Below, piece after piece: positions 1 to 7,904 of a DNA stretch of 40,124 nucleotides (positions are counted from its first letter, which is position 1; every line of letters starts with the position of its first letter). Below the pieces are notes generated by a model. It was given only the letters and a program-made list of their open reading frames with translations. It was not told the origin of the DNA and made no database searches. Position numbers and translations under genes: made by a program. The stretch is from the NCBI GenBank assembly GCA_945892775.1, contig CAMDDP010000025.1, positions 1 through 40,124 of the forward strand, read 5' to 3'. This stretch comes from Chitinophaga pinensis (GTDB taxonomy: Bacteria > Bacteroidota > Bacteroidia > Chitinophagales > UBA10324).

Positions 1-479
1 GCTTCCAATAAAACAACAGCCCCGATTGCAATGCCAGCAATCATTCCAGTTTCTTTTGAGCCGTGTGCTACCTGCAATATGACCAACATTAAAAGAAAAG
101 TGAGAATAAATTCAAGAATAAACGATTGACTATTGCTGCCATTTGGATTAGTTGCACCTAAGTTTTCATTTTGAGAAAAGAGAAAATGAAGCACCAACGA
201 AGCAACTATGCCCCCAACAATCTGGCTGATAATATATGGAGCAATTTCTTTTTTGTTAAATCGATTGGCAATAAAAAATCCAATGGTAACAGCGGGATTT
301 AAATGCGCTCCTGAAATTTCACCGAATGTATAAACCATACACAGCACGATTAATCCAAAAGTGATAGCTATACCAATGTGACCGACAGCTCCATTGGTCT
401 GCTGGTCAATTATTATGGCCCCCGTTCCGCAAAAAACTAAAGCGAATGTTCCGATTGCTTCAGCGAAATATTTTCTCAT
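1..479 (-). CDS. MIP-family aquaporin/aquaglyceroporin, 3' end cut by window edge
   Basis: A channel of the major intrinsic protein family. The visible 159 residues begin MRKYFAEAIGTFALVFCGTG, the typical first membrane helix, and contain the first pore signature as GAHLNPAVT around residues 58-66. Several further hydrophobic helices follow. The second NPA half lies outside the window. The ATG overlaps the arsC stop codon as ATGA, so the two genes are probably translationally coupled. The operon order arsR-arsC-aquaporin recalls the AqpS arrangement known from Sinorhizobium meliloti, where an aquaglyceroporin replaces ArsB/Acr3 and lets arsenite made by ArsC leave down its gradient. Family is certain. 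An arsenite-efflux role is inferred from context. A plain water or glycerol channel remains possible. Confidence 0.88.
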   Translation of the reverse strand, partial: MRKYFAEAIGTFALVFCGTGAIIIDQQTNGAVGHIGIAITFGLIVLCMVYTFGEISGAHLNPAVTIGFFIANRFNKKEIAPYIISQIVGGIVASLVLHFLFSQNENLGATNPNGSNSQSFILEFILTFLLMLVILQVAHGSKETGMIAGIAIGAVVLLE

Positions 480-913
480 CCTTTCATTTTAATTTCTAAT
501 ATAAAATTCTGAACTGCTGATTTTATTTTATCGCGTACCTCACGAATAAGCATTAATTTTTCTTCGTGTGTTCCTGCAAATGAAGAAGGATCTGGAAAAC
601 TCCATGAAATTTTTTTATTCGCTCCAGGAAAAATCGGACAGCGAGCGGCGTTTGCTTCATCGCAAACAGTAATAACATAATTGTAAATCTTTCCTTGTTT
701 TAAAAAGTCGAAGACATCATTTGTACTGTTGCCAGAAATTTCAACTCCATCTTCCTTCATAACCTCAATAGCTAATGGATTTAATTTTCCTGCTTCCAAT
801 CCTGCACTTTCAACATGATAGGCTTCGCCACCAATATTTTTTAAATATGCTTCTGCTATCTGACTGCGTGCAGAGTTGTGAATGCATAGGAAGAGAACTT
901 TTATTTTATTCAT
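476..913 (-). CDS. arsC: Arsenate reductase, low-molecular-weight phosphatase fold (thioredoxin type)
   Basis: Reduces arsenate to arsenite in the cytoplasm. The 145-residue protein has the P-loop CX5R near the N-terminus (C10 to R16, FLCIHNSARSQ), two further cysteines at C84 and C92 in a VCDEANAARC stretch that match the resolving pair of the thioredoxin-coupled ArsC class (C82/C89 in S. aureus), and the general-acid DPS motif near residue 108. The length fits the family. It lies 15 bp after arsR and overlaps the aquaporin start by 4 bp, so it is the middle gene of the operon. The three-cysteine relay argues for an arsenate reductase and not a protein tyrosine phosphatase. Confidence 0.94.
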   Translation of the reverse strand: MNKIKVLFLCIHNSARSQIAEAYLKNIGGEAYHVESAGLEAGKLNPLAIEVMKEDGVEISGNSTNDVFDFLKQGKIYNYVITVCDEANAARCPIFPGANKKISWSFPDPSSFAGTHEEKLMLIREVRDKIKSAVQNFILEIKMKG

Positions 914-928
914 TTTATTAAAATTAAA

Positions 929-1261
929 TCAACAACATTTAGGGTTGTTTGATTTTGCTTTTGTAAAAAATTCATTGAATGTTTTTTCAAATAGCTGAAT
1001 AGTTTTCCAATTAATACAGTAGCATGATTTAGCTCCTTCTACGGTTCCGGTAATTAATCCGGCTTTCAATAGTTCTTTAAGGTGTTGCGAAACTGTGGAT
1101 TGGGCTAATGGTAACACTTCTACTATTTCGCCACATATGCAAGTCTCCCGTTTTGAAATTTCTTTTAAAATAGCAACTCGAGCCGGATGACTAATGGCAT
1201 TGGCAAAATCGGCCAATTCATTTTCCCTCTTGCTGAATTCATCTTTTTTGTGAGTAGCCAT
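929..1261 (-). CDS. arsR: ArsR/SmtB-family metalloregulator of the ars operon
   Basis: A 110-residue winged-helix repressor and first gene of the operon. The recognition-helix region reads LAQSTVSQHLKELLKAGLI (about residues 52-70). Just before it is a CxC pair, C41 and C43 (ETCICGEIV), at the place where E. coli ArsR binds arsenite (ELCVCDL). Two further cysteine groups are present: C80/C82 (SCYC) and the vicinal C109/C110 at the very C-terminus. It should repress its own operon and release DNA on arsenite binding. An imperfect palindrome overlaps the -7 box upstream. Start chosen at the ATG next to that promoter. Confidence 0.92.
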   Translation of the reverse strand: MATHKKDEFSKRENELADFANAISHPARVAILKEISKRETCICGEIVEVLPLAQSTVSQHLKELLKAGLITGTVEGAKSCYCINWKTIQLFEKTFNEFFTKAKSNNPKCC

Positions 1262-1276
1262 TTTTATTAATTGTAT

Positions 1277-1292
1277 ATCGCAAATATACGAT
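1277..1292 (-). promoter_or_regulatory. Probable ars promoter -7 box inside an ArsR operator palindrome
   Basis: The 16-bp imperfect palindrome ATCGCAAATATACGAT matches at 6 of 8 pairs. On the minus strand it contains TATATTTG (1281-1288), a perfect Bacteroidota -7 box of form TAnnTTTG, 20 bp before the arsR ATG. A repressor bound here would cover the promoter, as expected for autoregulation. No convincing -33 element is seen at the usual spacing. Operator function is inferred. Confidence 0.5.
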
Positions 1293-1455
1293 TAATATTT
1301 AAAACACTATAAACAAATAACTGAAAATTTAGGCGGAATCTTCAATTCTGGTATTCCTTTTAAAAAAGTTAATTACTTGTGCATAAATTTTTATCGTAAG
1401 AAATTTGGGAAGAGACGAGTGTTTTAAGACTTTTACACTAGAACAAACCTATTTA

Positions 1456-2025
1456 ATGTTAGAACAACTGAAGTCGCATATTGAAGCATTAATTTTTTCG
1501 GCTGACCAACCACTCTCTATTGATGAAATTCAAGCCACCCTTTCAAAACTTGCCGGAATAGAGGTTAGCAAATTTGAAATTGAAAATCATTTGAATGATT
1601 TAATAAAAAGATATGCAAGTGACGAATATGCTTTTCAAATCACAAACCTTGCCAATGGATACCAGTTTTTTACCAAGAATGAATATGCCACTACTGTAGC
1701 TGAAATGCTGAAAAGCAAATTGAATAAACGACTCAGTACAAATCAATTGGAAGTATTAAGCATTATTGCCTACAGACAGCCGATTTCAAAACCTGAAATT
1801 GAATCAATACGCGGAGTGAATTGCGATTATTCCATTCAAAAATTATTAGAGAAAGACTTAATAGCAATAAGTGGAAGAGCGGCACAAGTTGGAAAACCAA
1901 TCTTGTATAAAGTGAGTAGTTTCTTTATGAATTATTTTGGAATCAACTCCTCAAGTGAGTTACCGAAACTTAAGGATATTGAGCAGCCTGAAGAAAATAC
2001 CATTGGGATAATTTCAGAAAATTAA
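1456..2025 (+). CDS. scpB: Segregation and condensation protein B
   Basis: The kleisin-associated subunit of the SMC-ScpAB condensin that compacts and segregates chromosomes. The family core is clear: an N-terminal winged helix (HIEALIFSADQPLSIDEI) and a second winged helix with the highly conserved LEVLSIIAYRQPISKPEIE, followed by IRGVNCDYSIQKLLEKDLI. The frame is open from a TTG at 1405, but the ATG at 1456 gives the start usual for the family (MLEQLKSHIEALIFS) and a 189-residue protein. The SIMPL gene starts 20 bp downstream in the same direction. Confidence 0.93.
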   Translation: MLEQLKSHIEALIFSADQPLSIDEIQATLSKLAGIEVSKFEIENHLNDLIKRYASDEYAFQITNLANGYQFFTKNEYATTVAEMLKSKLNKRLSTNQLEVLSIIAYRQPISKPEIESIRGVNCDYSIQKLLEKDLIAISGRAAQVGKPILYKVSSFFMNYFGINSSSELPKLKDIEQPEENTIGIISEN

Positions 2026-2045
2026 AAAAACGAAATGAGAATTTT

Positions 2046-2786
2046 ATGAAAAGCTACATCAACACAATCATCATTGGTGCATGCATTCTCATCACAGCAG
2101 TTTTACTCTCTGGCGCATGGGTAAAATCACACTTGAATGACTCCAATAAAACCACCATTCGGGTAACAGGAAAAGCTGATAATAATTTTACCAGCGATTT
2201 AATTGTTTGGAAGGGGTCCTTCACTAAAAATTCCGACAACCTATCCAACGCTTATCAATTAGTAAAAAATGATCAGGATGTGGTAAATAAATACCTGCAA
2301 CAAAAAGGAGTGAAAAAAAATGAGATAAAATTTTCGTCAATCACCATTGACAAAAAATTTGAAAGCATTTATAACGCTCAAGGATATGTTATACAAACAA
2401 TTTTTAAAGGATATGAGTTAACACAAAATGTTTCTATCGAATCAAAAGAAGTTGACAAGGTTGAACAGATCTCACGCGAGGTAACGGAACTAATCAATCA
2501 AGGTGTTGAGTTTTACAGTAGTGAACCTTCATATTTCTCTACCAAACTTTCTGATTTGAAAATTGAATTATTAAAAGCTGCAACTGAAGATGCACGTAAG
2601 CGCGCCGAAACAATTACACAAAATGCATCAAGTGGATTATCGAACCTGGTGAAATCATACATGGGTGTATTTCAAATAACCGCTCAAAATTCAACAGAAG
2701 AATATGAATATGGGGGCAGCTATAACACCACTTCAAAAGAAAAAACAATTTCTATTACTGTTACGCTTGAATACGATTTGAAGTAA
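2046..2786 (+). CDS. SIMPL-domain (DUF541) protein, membrane-anchored or secreted
   Basis: A 246-residue protein with one N-terminal hydrophobic helix (about residues 5-25), which could be a signal peptide or an anchor. The rest fits the SIMPL/DUF541 fold: a start strand TTIRVTGKADNNF, a central YNAQGYVIQTIFKGYELTQNVSIES segment and a late helix LLKAATEDARKRAETITQNA with conserved alanine, arginine and alanine positions. The biochemical role of the family is poorly defined, and SIMPL proteins are generally periplasmic or outer-membrane linked. It follows scpB closely and is probably co-transcribed. Convergent with nfu, with no clear hairpin between them. Confidence 0.8.
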   Translation: MKSYINTIIIGACILITAVLLSGAWVKSHLNDSNKTTIRVTGKADNNFTSDLIVWKGSFTKNSDNLSNAYQLVKNDQDVVNKYLQQKGVKKNEIKFSSITIDKKFESIYNAQGYVIQTIFKGYELTQNVSIESKEVDKVEQISREVTELINQGVEFYSSEPSYFSTKLSDLKIELLKAATEDARKRAETITQNASSGLSNLVKSYMGVFQITAQNSTEEYEYGGSYNTTSKEKTISITVTLEYDLK

Positions 2787-2845
2787 TATTTAGAACAAGG
2801 AGTTAATCCAATGAACCTGAATCCCCAAAAATAAAAACCGAAATA

Positions 2846-3445
2846 CTATTCGGCCTCAGCGACCACCTCAGTTACTTCAGGAACCATTCTTTTTAACAGT
2901 CCCTCAATACCTGATTTTAAAGTGATGGTTGCTGATGGGCAGCCACTGCAACTACCTTGTAATAAAAGTGAAACCCTACCGGCTTTGTATGATTTAAATT
3001 GAATAGCACCACCATCCATTTCAACTGCTGGTCTAATATAAGTTTCGAGCATCTCTTTTATTTTCGATACAATTTCTATATCAGAAGAGGGAACTGCGTC
3101 TGATTTTATTTCGGCCGATGGTGTTGGCTTAAATCCTTTTTCAAAAATCGGTTTTCCTTCATCAAAATATTGCTTAATAAAATCTTTCAACGAAGTATTA
3201 ATATCCATCCAATCAGTATTCAAATCTTTTGTAACTGTAACAAAATTATTCATAAAGAAAACTCCTTTCACAAATGGAAACGAAAACAATTCCATTGCAA
3301 GTGGAGAAACTTTTGCTGATTCAATGTCTTTAAAATCAATGTAGTTATCAAGCACTAAAATTTTATCTGTTACAAATTTCATGGTCTCCGGATTAGGAGT
3401 CATTTCGGTATAAACACTAGTGGGTATCAGTTGCGAAGTTTCCAT
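2846..3445 (-). CDS. NifU-like iron-sulfur cluster carrier (Nfu)
   Basis: Carries and delivers assembled iron-sulfur clusters to target apoproteins. The 199-residue protein has an N-terminal Nfu_N domain (TEMTPNPETMKFV, about residues 13-95), a linker, and a C-terminal NifU domain (about 125-199) with LLQGSCSGCPSATITLKSGI. The cluster ligands are C166 and C169 in the CxxC. The two-domain form is the common one in Bacteroidota. A -7 box lies 20 bp upstream of the ATG. The gene stands alone between the SIMPL gene (convergent) and corA (divergent). Confidence 0.92.
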   Translation of the reverse strand: METSQLIPTSVYTEMTPNPETMKFVTDKILVLDNYIDFKDIESAKVSPLAMELFSFPFVKGVFFMNNFVTVTKDLNTDWMDINTSLKDFIKQYFDEGKPIFEKGFKPTPSAEIKSDAVPSSDIEIVSKIKEMLETYIRPAVEMDGGAIQFKSYKAGRVSLLLQGSCSGCPSATITLKSGIEGLLKRMVPEVTEVVAEAE

Positions 3446-3464
3446 AATTCAAATTTTGATGAAG

Positions 3465-3472
3465 CAAAAATA
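3465..3472 (-). promoter_or_regulatory. Candidate -7 box for the nfu gene
   Basis: The minus strand reads TATTTTTG, a perfect TAnnTTTG box, ending 19 bases before the nfu ATG at 3445. I could not identify a -33 TTTG at 17-20 bp spacing. Support is the motif and its position. Confidence 0.45.
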
Positions 3473-3536
3473 GAACATCTATGCTGTTGATTAGATTTCT
3501 ACTAATATTAATCGTTTTTTTTACATTTTTGTTGTA

Positions 3537-4616
3537 ATGAAAAATATCACTAATAGAATTAAAGAATCCACCCTTTCAAGTAAATCTGGAATGCCCCCTG
3601 GCCGTTTAGTTTATATTGGGAAAGAAACAACTTCTGAAAAAAGAATTACAGTTTTTGATTATGACGCTACTAACTTTAAAGAGTTTGAAACAAAAGATTT
3701 AAACGAGTGCTTTCCTCTTAAAGAAACTGAAACTGTTACCTGGATAAATGTTGATGGTATTCATCACTTAGATACGATAGAAAAAATTGGTGCTGGATTT
3801 AATATTCATCCGTTAGTACTTGAGGACATTGTAAACACACAACAACGACCAAAAGTAGAACGCGGCAATGTGCATTCCTTCATTGTCTTTAAAATGCTGG
3901 ATTATAACAACAAAACAAAAAATGTAAATGTGGAGCAATTCTCTTTTGTTTTAGGGCGAAATTACTTAGTTTCATTTCAGGAAAACATTGGAGATATTTT
4001 TGATTCTGTTCGAACCCGTTTGCGCAACCCTGATTCGCGCATTCGTAATTATGGAGCTGATTATCTAGCCTATACCTTAATGGATAAGGTGATTGATAAT
4101 TATTTTTACATAATTGAAAAGATGGGGGAAAGGGTCGAAGAAATTGAGGAAAGAGCGTTCAATAAACAAGATGCAAAATTTATTCTCGAAATTAGTCACT
4201 TGCACCGCGAGTTAGCCGTGCTACGCAAAACTATTTGGCCATTAAGAGAAGTAATAAATACACTCCTTCAAGGTGAAATGAAGGAAATAAAAACAGAAAC
4301 TCTAATGTTTTACCGTGATTTATATGACCATACAGTACAAGTAATTGATTCAATTGAGGCCTACCGCGACTCATTGGCTAGCGTACTTGATTTAAATATT
4401 TCAGTGCAAAGTTTTAAGATGAATGATGTAATGAAAGTACTAACTATTACATCCACTATTTTTATTCCACTCACTTTTATTGTTGGAATCTACGGTATGA
4501 ATTTCGACAACTTACCCGAACTACACTGGAAATATGGCTACCTACTTATTATGGTAATAATGGGGATCGTTGCAATTGGAATGATTGCTTATTTCAAAAA
4601 AAAGAAATGGTGGTAG
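3537..4616 (+). CDS. corA: CorA-type magnesium/cobalt transporter
   Basis: An inner-membrane divalent cation channel, normally a pentamer with a large cytoplasmic funnel. The 359 residues show the CorA plan: an N-terminal alpha/beta domain, a long charged coiled-coil region (about 190-300, including HRELAVLRKTIWPLREVIN), and two C-terminal membrane helices joined by the signature YGMNF (GMN at 320-322), followed by ELHWKYGY and a basic-aromatic tail KKKKWW. The ATG at 3537 gives the usual length. Tail-to-tail with recX. No neighbour suggests regulation. Confidence 0.94.
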   Translation: MKNITNRIKESTLSSKSGMPPGRLVYIGKETTSEKRITVFDYDATNFKEFETKDLNECFPLKETETVTWINVDGIHHLDTIEKIGAGFNIHPLVLEDIVNTQQRPKVERGNVHSFIVFKMLDYNNKTKNVNVEQFSFVLGRNYLVSFQENIGDIFDSVRTRLRNPDSRIRNYGADYLAYTLMDKVIDNYFYIIEKMGERVEEIEERAFNKQDAKFILEISHLHRELAVLRKTIWPLREVINTLLQGEMKEIKTETLMFYRDLYDHTVQVIDSIEAYRDSLASVLDLNISVQSFKMNDVMKVLTITSTIFIPLTFIVGIYGMNFDNLPELHWKYGYLLIMVIMGIVAIGMIAYFKKKKWW

Positions 4617-4647
4617 GTAATAAATCATCTGCTATAAAATTTTAATG

Positions 4648-5130
4648 TCAAACAATTATTTCATTCAAAACATTCCAAACCAATTCTGCCTCATATCCTT
4701 TTAGCATTAAATATTGAGCTAGCTTTCCTTTTCTTTCAAATGTAGATTTTTGTTTTAGCAAAGGATTTTTTTTCTGAATTAATTTAATAATTGTGTTGCG
4801 ATAGTCTTTCGCCTCTATTTCTTTTAGTCCAGTTTCAATATTTTTTTCAGAAATACCTTTGCGTTGTAGCTGTTGCGTAATTTTATTTTTCCCCCAATGC
4901 TTCATTCTGAATTTTCCACCTGCATACGCTTTGGCAAATCGTTCTTCACTCAAAAATCCTTCTTGTATTAATTCAGAAATAATTAATTGAATGTCGCTGT
5001 AATAAACCTCCCAGTTAAATAATTTTTCTTTTACTTCATTGTGATTTCGCTCCTGTAAAACACACCATCTACGAACTTTAACTAATGCCTCGGAATAAAG
5101 TAAGGGGGCTTTCTTTTTATTCTTTTCCAT
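4648..5130 (-). CDS. recX: Regulatory protein RecX
   Basis: Modulates RecA filaments. The 160-residue protein consists of repeated three-helix units typical of RecX. Family positions are visible in ERNHNEVKEKLFNWEV, EGFLSEERFAKAYAGGKFRMKHWGKNKITQQL and KGISEKNIE. A GTG two codons upstream (5136) also keeps the frame open, but the ATG at 5130 is preferred. It lies 35 bp after the RidA-like gene in the same direction, so read-through from the kynurenine cluster is possible although the functions are unrelated. recA is not in this window. Confidence 0.9.
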   Translation of the reverse strand: MEKNKKKAPLLYSEALVKVRRWCVLQERNHNEVKEKLFNWEVYYSDIQLIISELIQEGFLSEERFAKAYAGGKFRMKHWGKNKITQQLQRKGISEKNIETGLKEIEAKDYRNTIIKLIQKKNPLLKQKSTFERKGKLAQYLMLKGYEAELVWNVLNEIIV

Positions 5131-5165
5131 TGTCACACTGGGCTTGTCAAACTTTATTCACTAAA

Positions 5166-5579
5166 TTAAATAGTTGCAATACACTTCAACTCAATAGCAA
5201 TGGGAGTTGGCAATGATTTTATCTCAACAGTGGTGCGACAAGGTTGATTATCTTTAAAATAATCGGCATAAATTTTATTGTAAGTTTCAAAATCCTCCTT
5301 CATGTTGGTGAGGAAAACGGTAACATCAATCAGCTTATCCCAACTACTTCCACTTTCTTCCAATACTATTCTAACATTTTTGAAAACTGAATGACACTGC
5401 GCAGCAATATCATACTGCACCAATTTTTCATTTTCATCATACACATTTCCTGGAATATTATTTGTGCCCGCTTCACGAGAACCTATACCCGATAGAAATA
5501 GAAATTCGCCAACACGACGAGAGTGAGGATAAAGCCCAACCGGGGCGGGTGCTTTGTTGGTAGAAATTTTTTCTGACAT
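5166..5579 (-). CDS. RidA-family enamine deaminase, probable 2-aminomuconate deaminase
   Basis: A YjgF/YER057c/UK114 (RidA) protein of 137 residues. The family's key arginine is present as R115 in PCRTTVEI, and E130 sits in IAIELKCIA at the position of the conserved late glutamate. The N-terminus APVGLYPHSRRVGEFLFLSG matches RidA-like 2-aminomuconate deaminases such as AmnD, and differs from housekeeping RidA in the HSRRVG segment. It is the third gene after an SDR and an aldehyde dehydrogenase, with gaps of 10-12 bp, divergent from 3-hydroxyanthranilate dioxygenase. Likely reaction: 2-aminomuconate to 4-oxalocrotonate with release of ammonia. The family is certain; the substrate is inferred from context. 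Confidence 0.82.
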   Translation of the reverse strand: MSEKISTNKAPAPVGLYPHSRRVGEFLFLSGIGSREAGTNNIPGNVYDENEKLVQYDIAAQCHSVFKNVRIVLEESGSSWDKLIDVTVFLTNMKEDFETYNKIYADYFKDNQPCRTTVEIKSLPTPIAIELKCIATI

Positions 5580-5589
5580 AGTTCTTTTA

Positions 5590-7029
5590 TTAAATTTTTA
5601 TACAAATATTTTTGGGTTCTGTAAAAAATTTCATTGCCTCATTTCCACCTTCACGACCAACACCAGAATTTTTCATCCCACCAAATGGTGTTCTTAAATC
5701 GCGAACCAACCAACAGTTAATCCAAATGATTCCACTCTGGATTTTAGCAGCCATACGGTGGGCGCGACTTAAATTATCTGTCCATATAGTTGCGGCCAAT
5801 CCATACTCACTATAATTTGCTAATTGCAATGCTTCTTCTTCAGTATCAAATGGCTGGATTGTAACAACAGGTCCAAAAATTTCTTCCTGATTGGTTCTGC
5901 AATTTTGTTTTAACCCTTCAATAATTGTTGGTTGAATAAATAATCCATTCTTACATCTGCCATCTAATTTTACTTGTTCACCACCAAATAAAATTTTTCC
6001 GCCTTCTTCTTTTGCAAGATTAATGTGATACATAATTTTTTCGAAATGACCTTTCGAAGCAATAGCACCGAGCCTCACTCCTTTTTCTTTCGGGTCGCCG
6101 ACTTTCAGCTTTGCAGTTTCTTCTATAAATCTTGTTTTAAATTTTTCATAAATACTCCGTTCAATCAGAATGCGCGAACCACACAAACAAATTTCACCTT
6201 GATTACTGAACGAAGAATTAATGGTGGTTTGAATCATCATTTCAAAATCGCAATCAGCAAAAATGATATTCGGATTTTTTCCGCCTAACTCAAGCGAAAC
6301 CTTTTTAAACATTGGCGCAGTTACGCATGCAATTTCTTTTCCGGCGCGTGTGCTTCCCGTAAATGAAATCGCTTTCACTTTGGGGTGTTTCACAATTTCG
6401 GCTCCACAGCGAGGGCCGTTGCCATGCACAATATTTAAAACACCAGCAGGCAACCCAACTTCTATACAAATCTTTGATAATTCAAAAGCAGTAAATGGAG
6501 TAATCTCCGATGGTTTTGCAATCACACAATTTCCAGCTGCAAGTGCTGGTGCAATTTTCCAAGTAAATAAATACAAAGGCAGATTCCACGGAGAAATACA
6601 CCCAACAATCCCAATCGGTTGGCGAATTGTATAATTTACAGAAGTGTTTTCAGTAATGTGTGCCTCGGAAGAAAATTGTAAAGCCGCCGTGGCAAAGAAT
6701 CTAAAATTACTTCCTGCTCTTGGAATATCAACAATAGATGCAAGTTTTATTGGCTTACCATTATCACAACTTTCAGCTTCAGATAAAAACTCCAGCTTAC
6801 TTTCTATGGCATCAGCAATTCTCAATAAAATTTTTGCGCGTTCTTCTGCAGGAGTATTACGCCAGTTTTCAAAAGCATTTTCAGCAGCAGCAACCGCGAG
6901 TTCCACATCACGCAAATCACTATCGGCAACCTGAGAATAGATTTCTCCTGTGGCAGGTTCATAATTATCTAACCACGAATTGCCAATGGATTCTTTCAGT
7001 TCTCCGTTTATGTAATTTAGAATTCTCAT
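5590..7029 (-). CDS. Aldehyde dehydrogenase, probable 2-aminomuconic 6-semialdehyde dehydrogenase
   Basis: An NAD(P)-dependent aldehyde dehydrogenase of 479 residues, the usual length. Visible catalytic elements are N149 in SPWNLPLY, the cofactor-binding FTGSTRAGKEIA (about 223-234), the general base E247 in SLELGGKNPNI, and the nucleophile C281 in NQGEICLCGSR. The closest type by eye is the ALDH8/AMSDH group, which oxidises 2-aminomuconic semialdehyde. The flanking RidA-type deaminase and the divergent 3-hydroxyanthranilate dioxygenase support placing it after ring cleavage in the kynurenine pathway. Gaps are 12 bp to the SDR upstream and 10 bp to the deaminase downstream, so this is one transcription unit. 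A related 2-hydroxymuconic semialdehyde dehydrogenase is the main alternative. Confidence 0.85.
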   Translation of the reverse strand: MRILNYINGELKESIGNSWLDNYEPATGEIYSQVADSDLRDVELAVAAAENAFENWRNTPAEERAKILLRIADAIESKLEFLSEAESCDNGKPIKLASIVDIPRAGSNFRFFATAALQFSSEAHITENTSVNYTIRQPIGIVGCISPWNLPLYLFTWKIAPALAAGNCVIAKPSEITPFTAFELSKICIEVGLPAGVLNIVHGNGPRCGAEIVKHPKVKAISFTGSTRAGKEIACVTAPMFKKVSLELGGKNPNIIFADCDFEMMIQTTINSSFSNQGEICLCGSRILIERSIYEKFKTRFIEETAKLKVGDPKEKGVRLGAIASKGHFEKIMYHINLAKEEGGKILFGGEQVKLDGRCKNGLFIQPTIIEGLKQNCRTNQEEIFGPVVTIQPFDTEEEALQLANYSEYGLAATIWTDNLSRAHRMAAKIQSGIIWINCWLVRDLRTPFGGMKNSGVGREGGNEAMKFFTEPKNICIKI

Positions 7030-7041
7030 TTCGAAATTATT

Positions 7042-7827
7042 TTATAATGAACCAGTCCGTCCACCATCAACCGGTATATTGATTCCCGTTATGTATGAAG
7101 CCAATGGTGAAGCGAGAAAAGCTGCAGCCGCTGCCACTTCCGCCGGAACAGCAAACCGCCCCATTGGAATTTCAGCCAACATTTCTTCTTCTATTTTCTC
7201 AGCTTCCACCTTAAAACTACTTGCTCGATTGTAAATTATTTCTTCAAGCCGTTCTGTTTTTGTTGCGCCAGGCAAAATATTATTTACCGTTATTCCAAAA
7301 GGAGCCAATTCAATAGATAGTGTTTTTGACCAGTTAGCTACTGCTGCACGAATGGTATTGGAAACCCCCAAACCCCTAATTGGAATTTTAACTGAGGTAG
7401 AAATCACATTAATAATTCTTCCATACCCTGCTTGCTTCATTCCAGGAATTAACGCCATTGAAAGGATATGATTACAAAGCAGATGATTTTGAAATGCGAC
7501 AATGAATTGCTCTTCCTTCGCATCCAAAATATTTCCTGCTGGTGGCCCGCCAGTATTATTTATTAAAATCTGGTACGAATAATTTTTCAGGTGCTCTTGA
7601 ATAATTTTTTTCAGTTCTGATGGATTACTGAAATCGCACAACAGAATATTATGCTTCTGATCCACATTAGTATTCAGTTCTTCTTTAGTGGCTATCAGCT
7701 TGTCTTCATTGCGCGCCACAAGCGTAATGCTTGCGCCCAAATCAGCAAGAGCAATAGCCATTGCCTTTCCAATACCTTTGCTGCTTCCGCACACAAGAGC
7801 ATTTTTTCCTTTTAATAAAAAACCCAT
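7042..7827 (-). CDS. SDR-family oxidoreductase lacking the usual YxxxK pair
   Basis: A short-chain dehydrogenase/reductase-like protein of 261 residues. The Rossmann motif is intact (CGSSKGIGKAMA; G14, G18, G20), as is NNTGG at 90-94 and the C-terminal ITGINIPVDGGRTGSL. Where most SDRs have YxxxK the sequence is SNTIR (S156 and R160) before AAVANWSKTL, so the catalytic tyrosine and lysine are both missing. A known BKR-like SDR subgroup has this substitution. It is first in a three-gene run with the aldehyde dehydrogenase and deaminase, divergent from the dioxygenase. The ATG at 7827 is preferred over a TTG at 7833. Its reaction in kynurenine catabolism is not known to me. Confidence 0.85.
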   Translation of the reverse strand: MGFLLKGKNALVCGSSKGIGKAMAIALADLGASITLVARNEDKLIATKEELNTNVDQKHNILLCDFSNPSELKKIIQEHLKNYSYQILINNTGGPPAGNILDAKEEQFIVAFQNHLLCNHILSMALIPGMKQAGYGRIINVISTSVKIPIRGLGVSNTIRAAVANWSKTLSIELAPFGITVNNILPGATKTERLEEIIYNRASSFKVEAEKIEEEMLAEIPMGRFAVPAEVAAAAAFLASPLASYITGINIPVDGGRTGSL

Positions 7828-7875
7828 AATCAAAATTTATTAAGGCAAAGTTGATAGTTTTTAGTCAGAACCAAG

Positions 7876-7883
7876 TAGATTTG
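7876..7883 (+). promoter_or_regulatory. Candidate -7 box for 3-hydroxyanthranilate dioxygenase
   Basis: TAGATTTG is a perfect TAnnTTTG box lying 21 bases before the ATG at 7905. A TTG occurs at 7851-7853, 22 bp upstream, slightly far for a -33 element. Its position also argues that the gene starts at 7905 and not at the in-frame TTG at 7851, which would lie upstream of the promoter. Confidence 0.5.
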
Positions 7884-7904
7884 TTACAAGATAATTTTAT
7901 CCTT

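Noticed and set aside
1405-1455. N-terminal extension of ScpB from a TTG codon
   Set aside because: The extension has no family match, while the ATG at 1456 gives the normal start of the protein.
6263-6634. Plus-strand open frame of 123 codons inside the aldehyde dehydrogenase gene
   Set aside because: It is an antisense shadow of a well-conserved gene and has no recognisable protein features.
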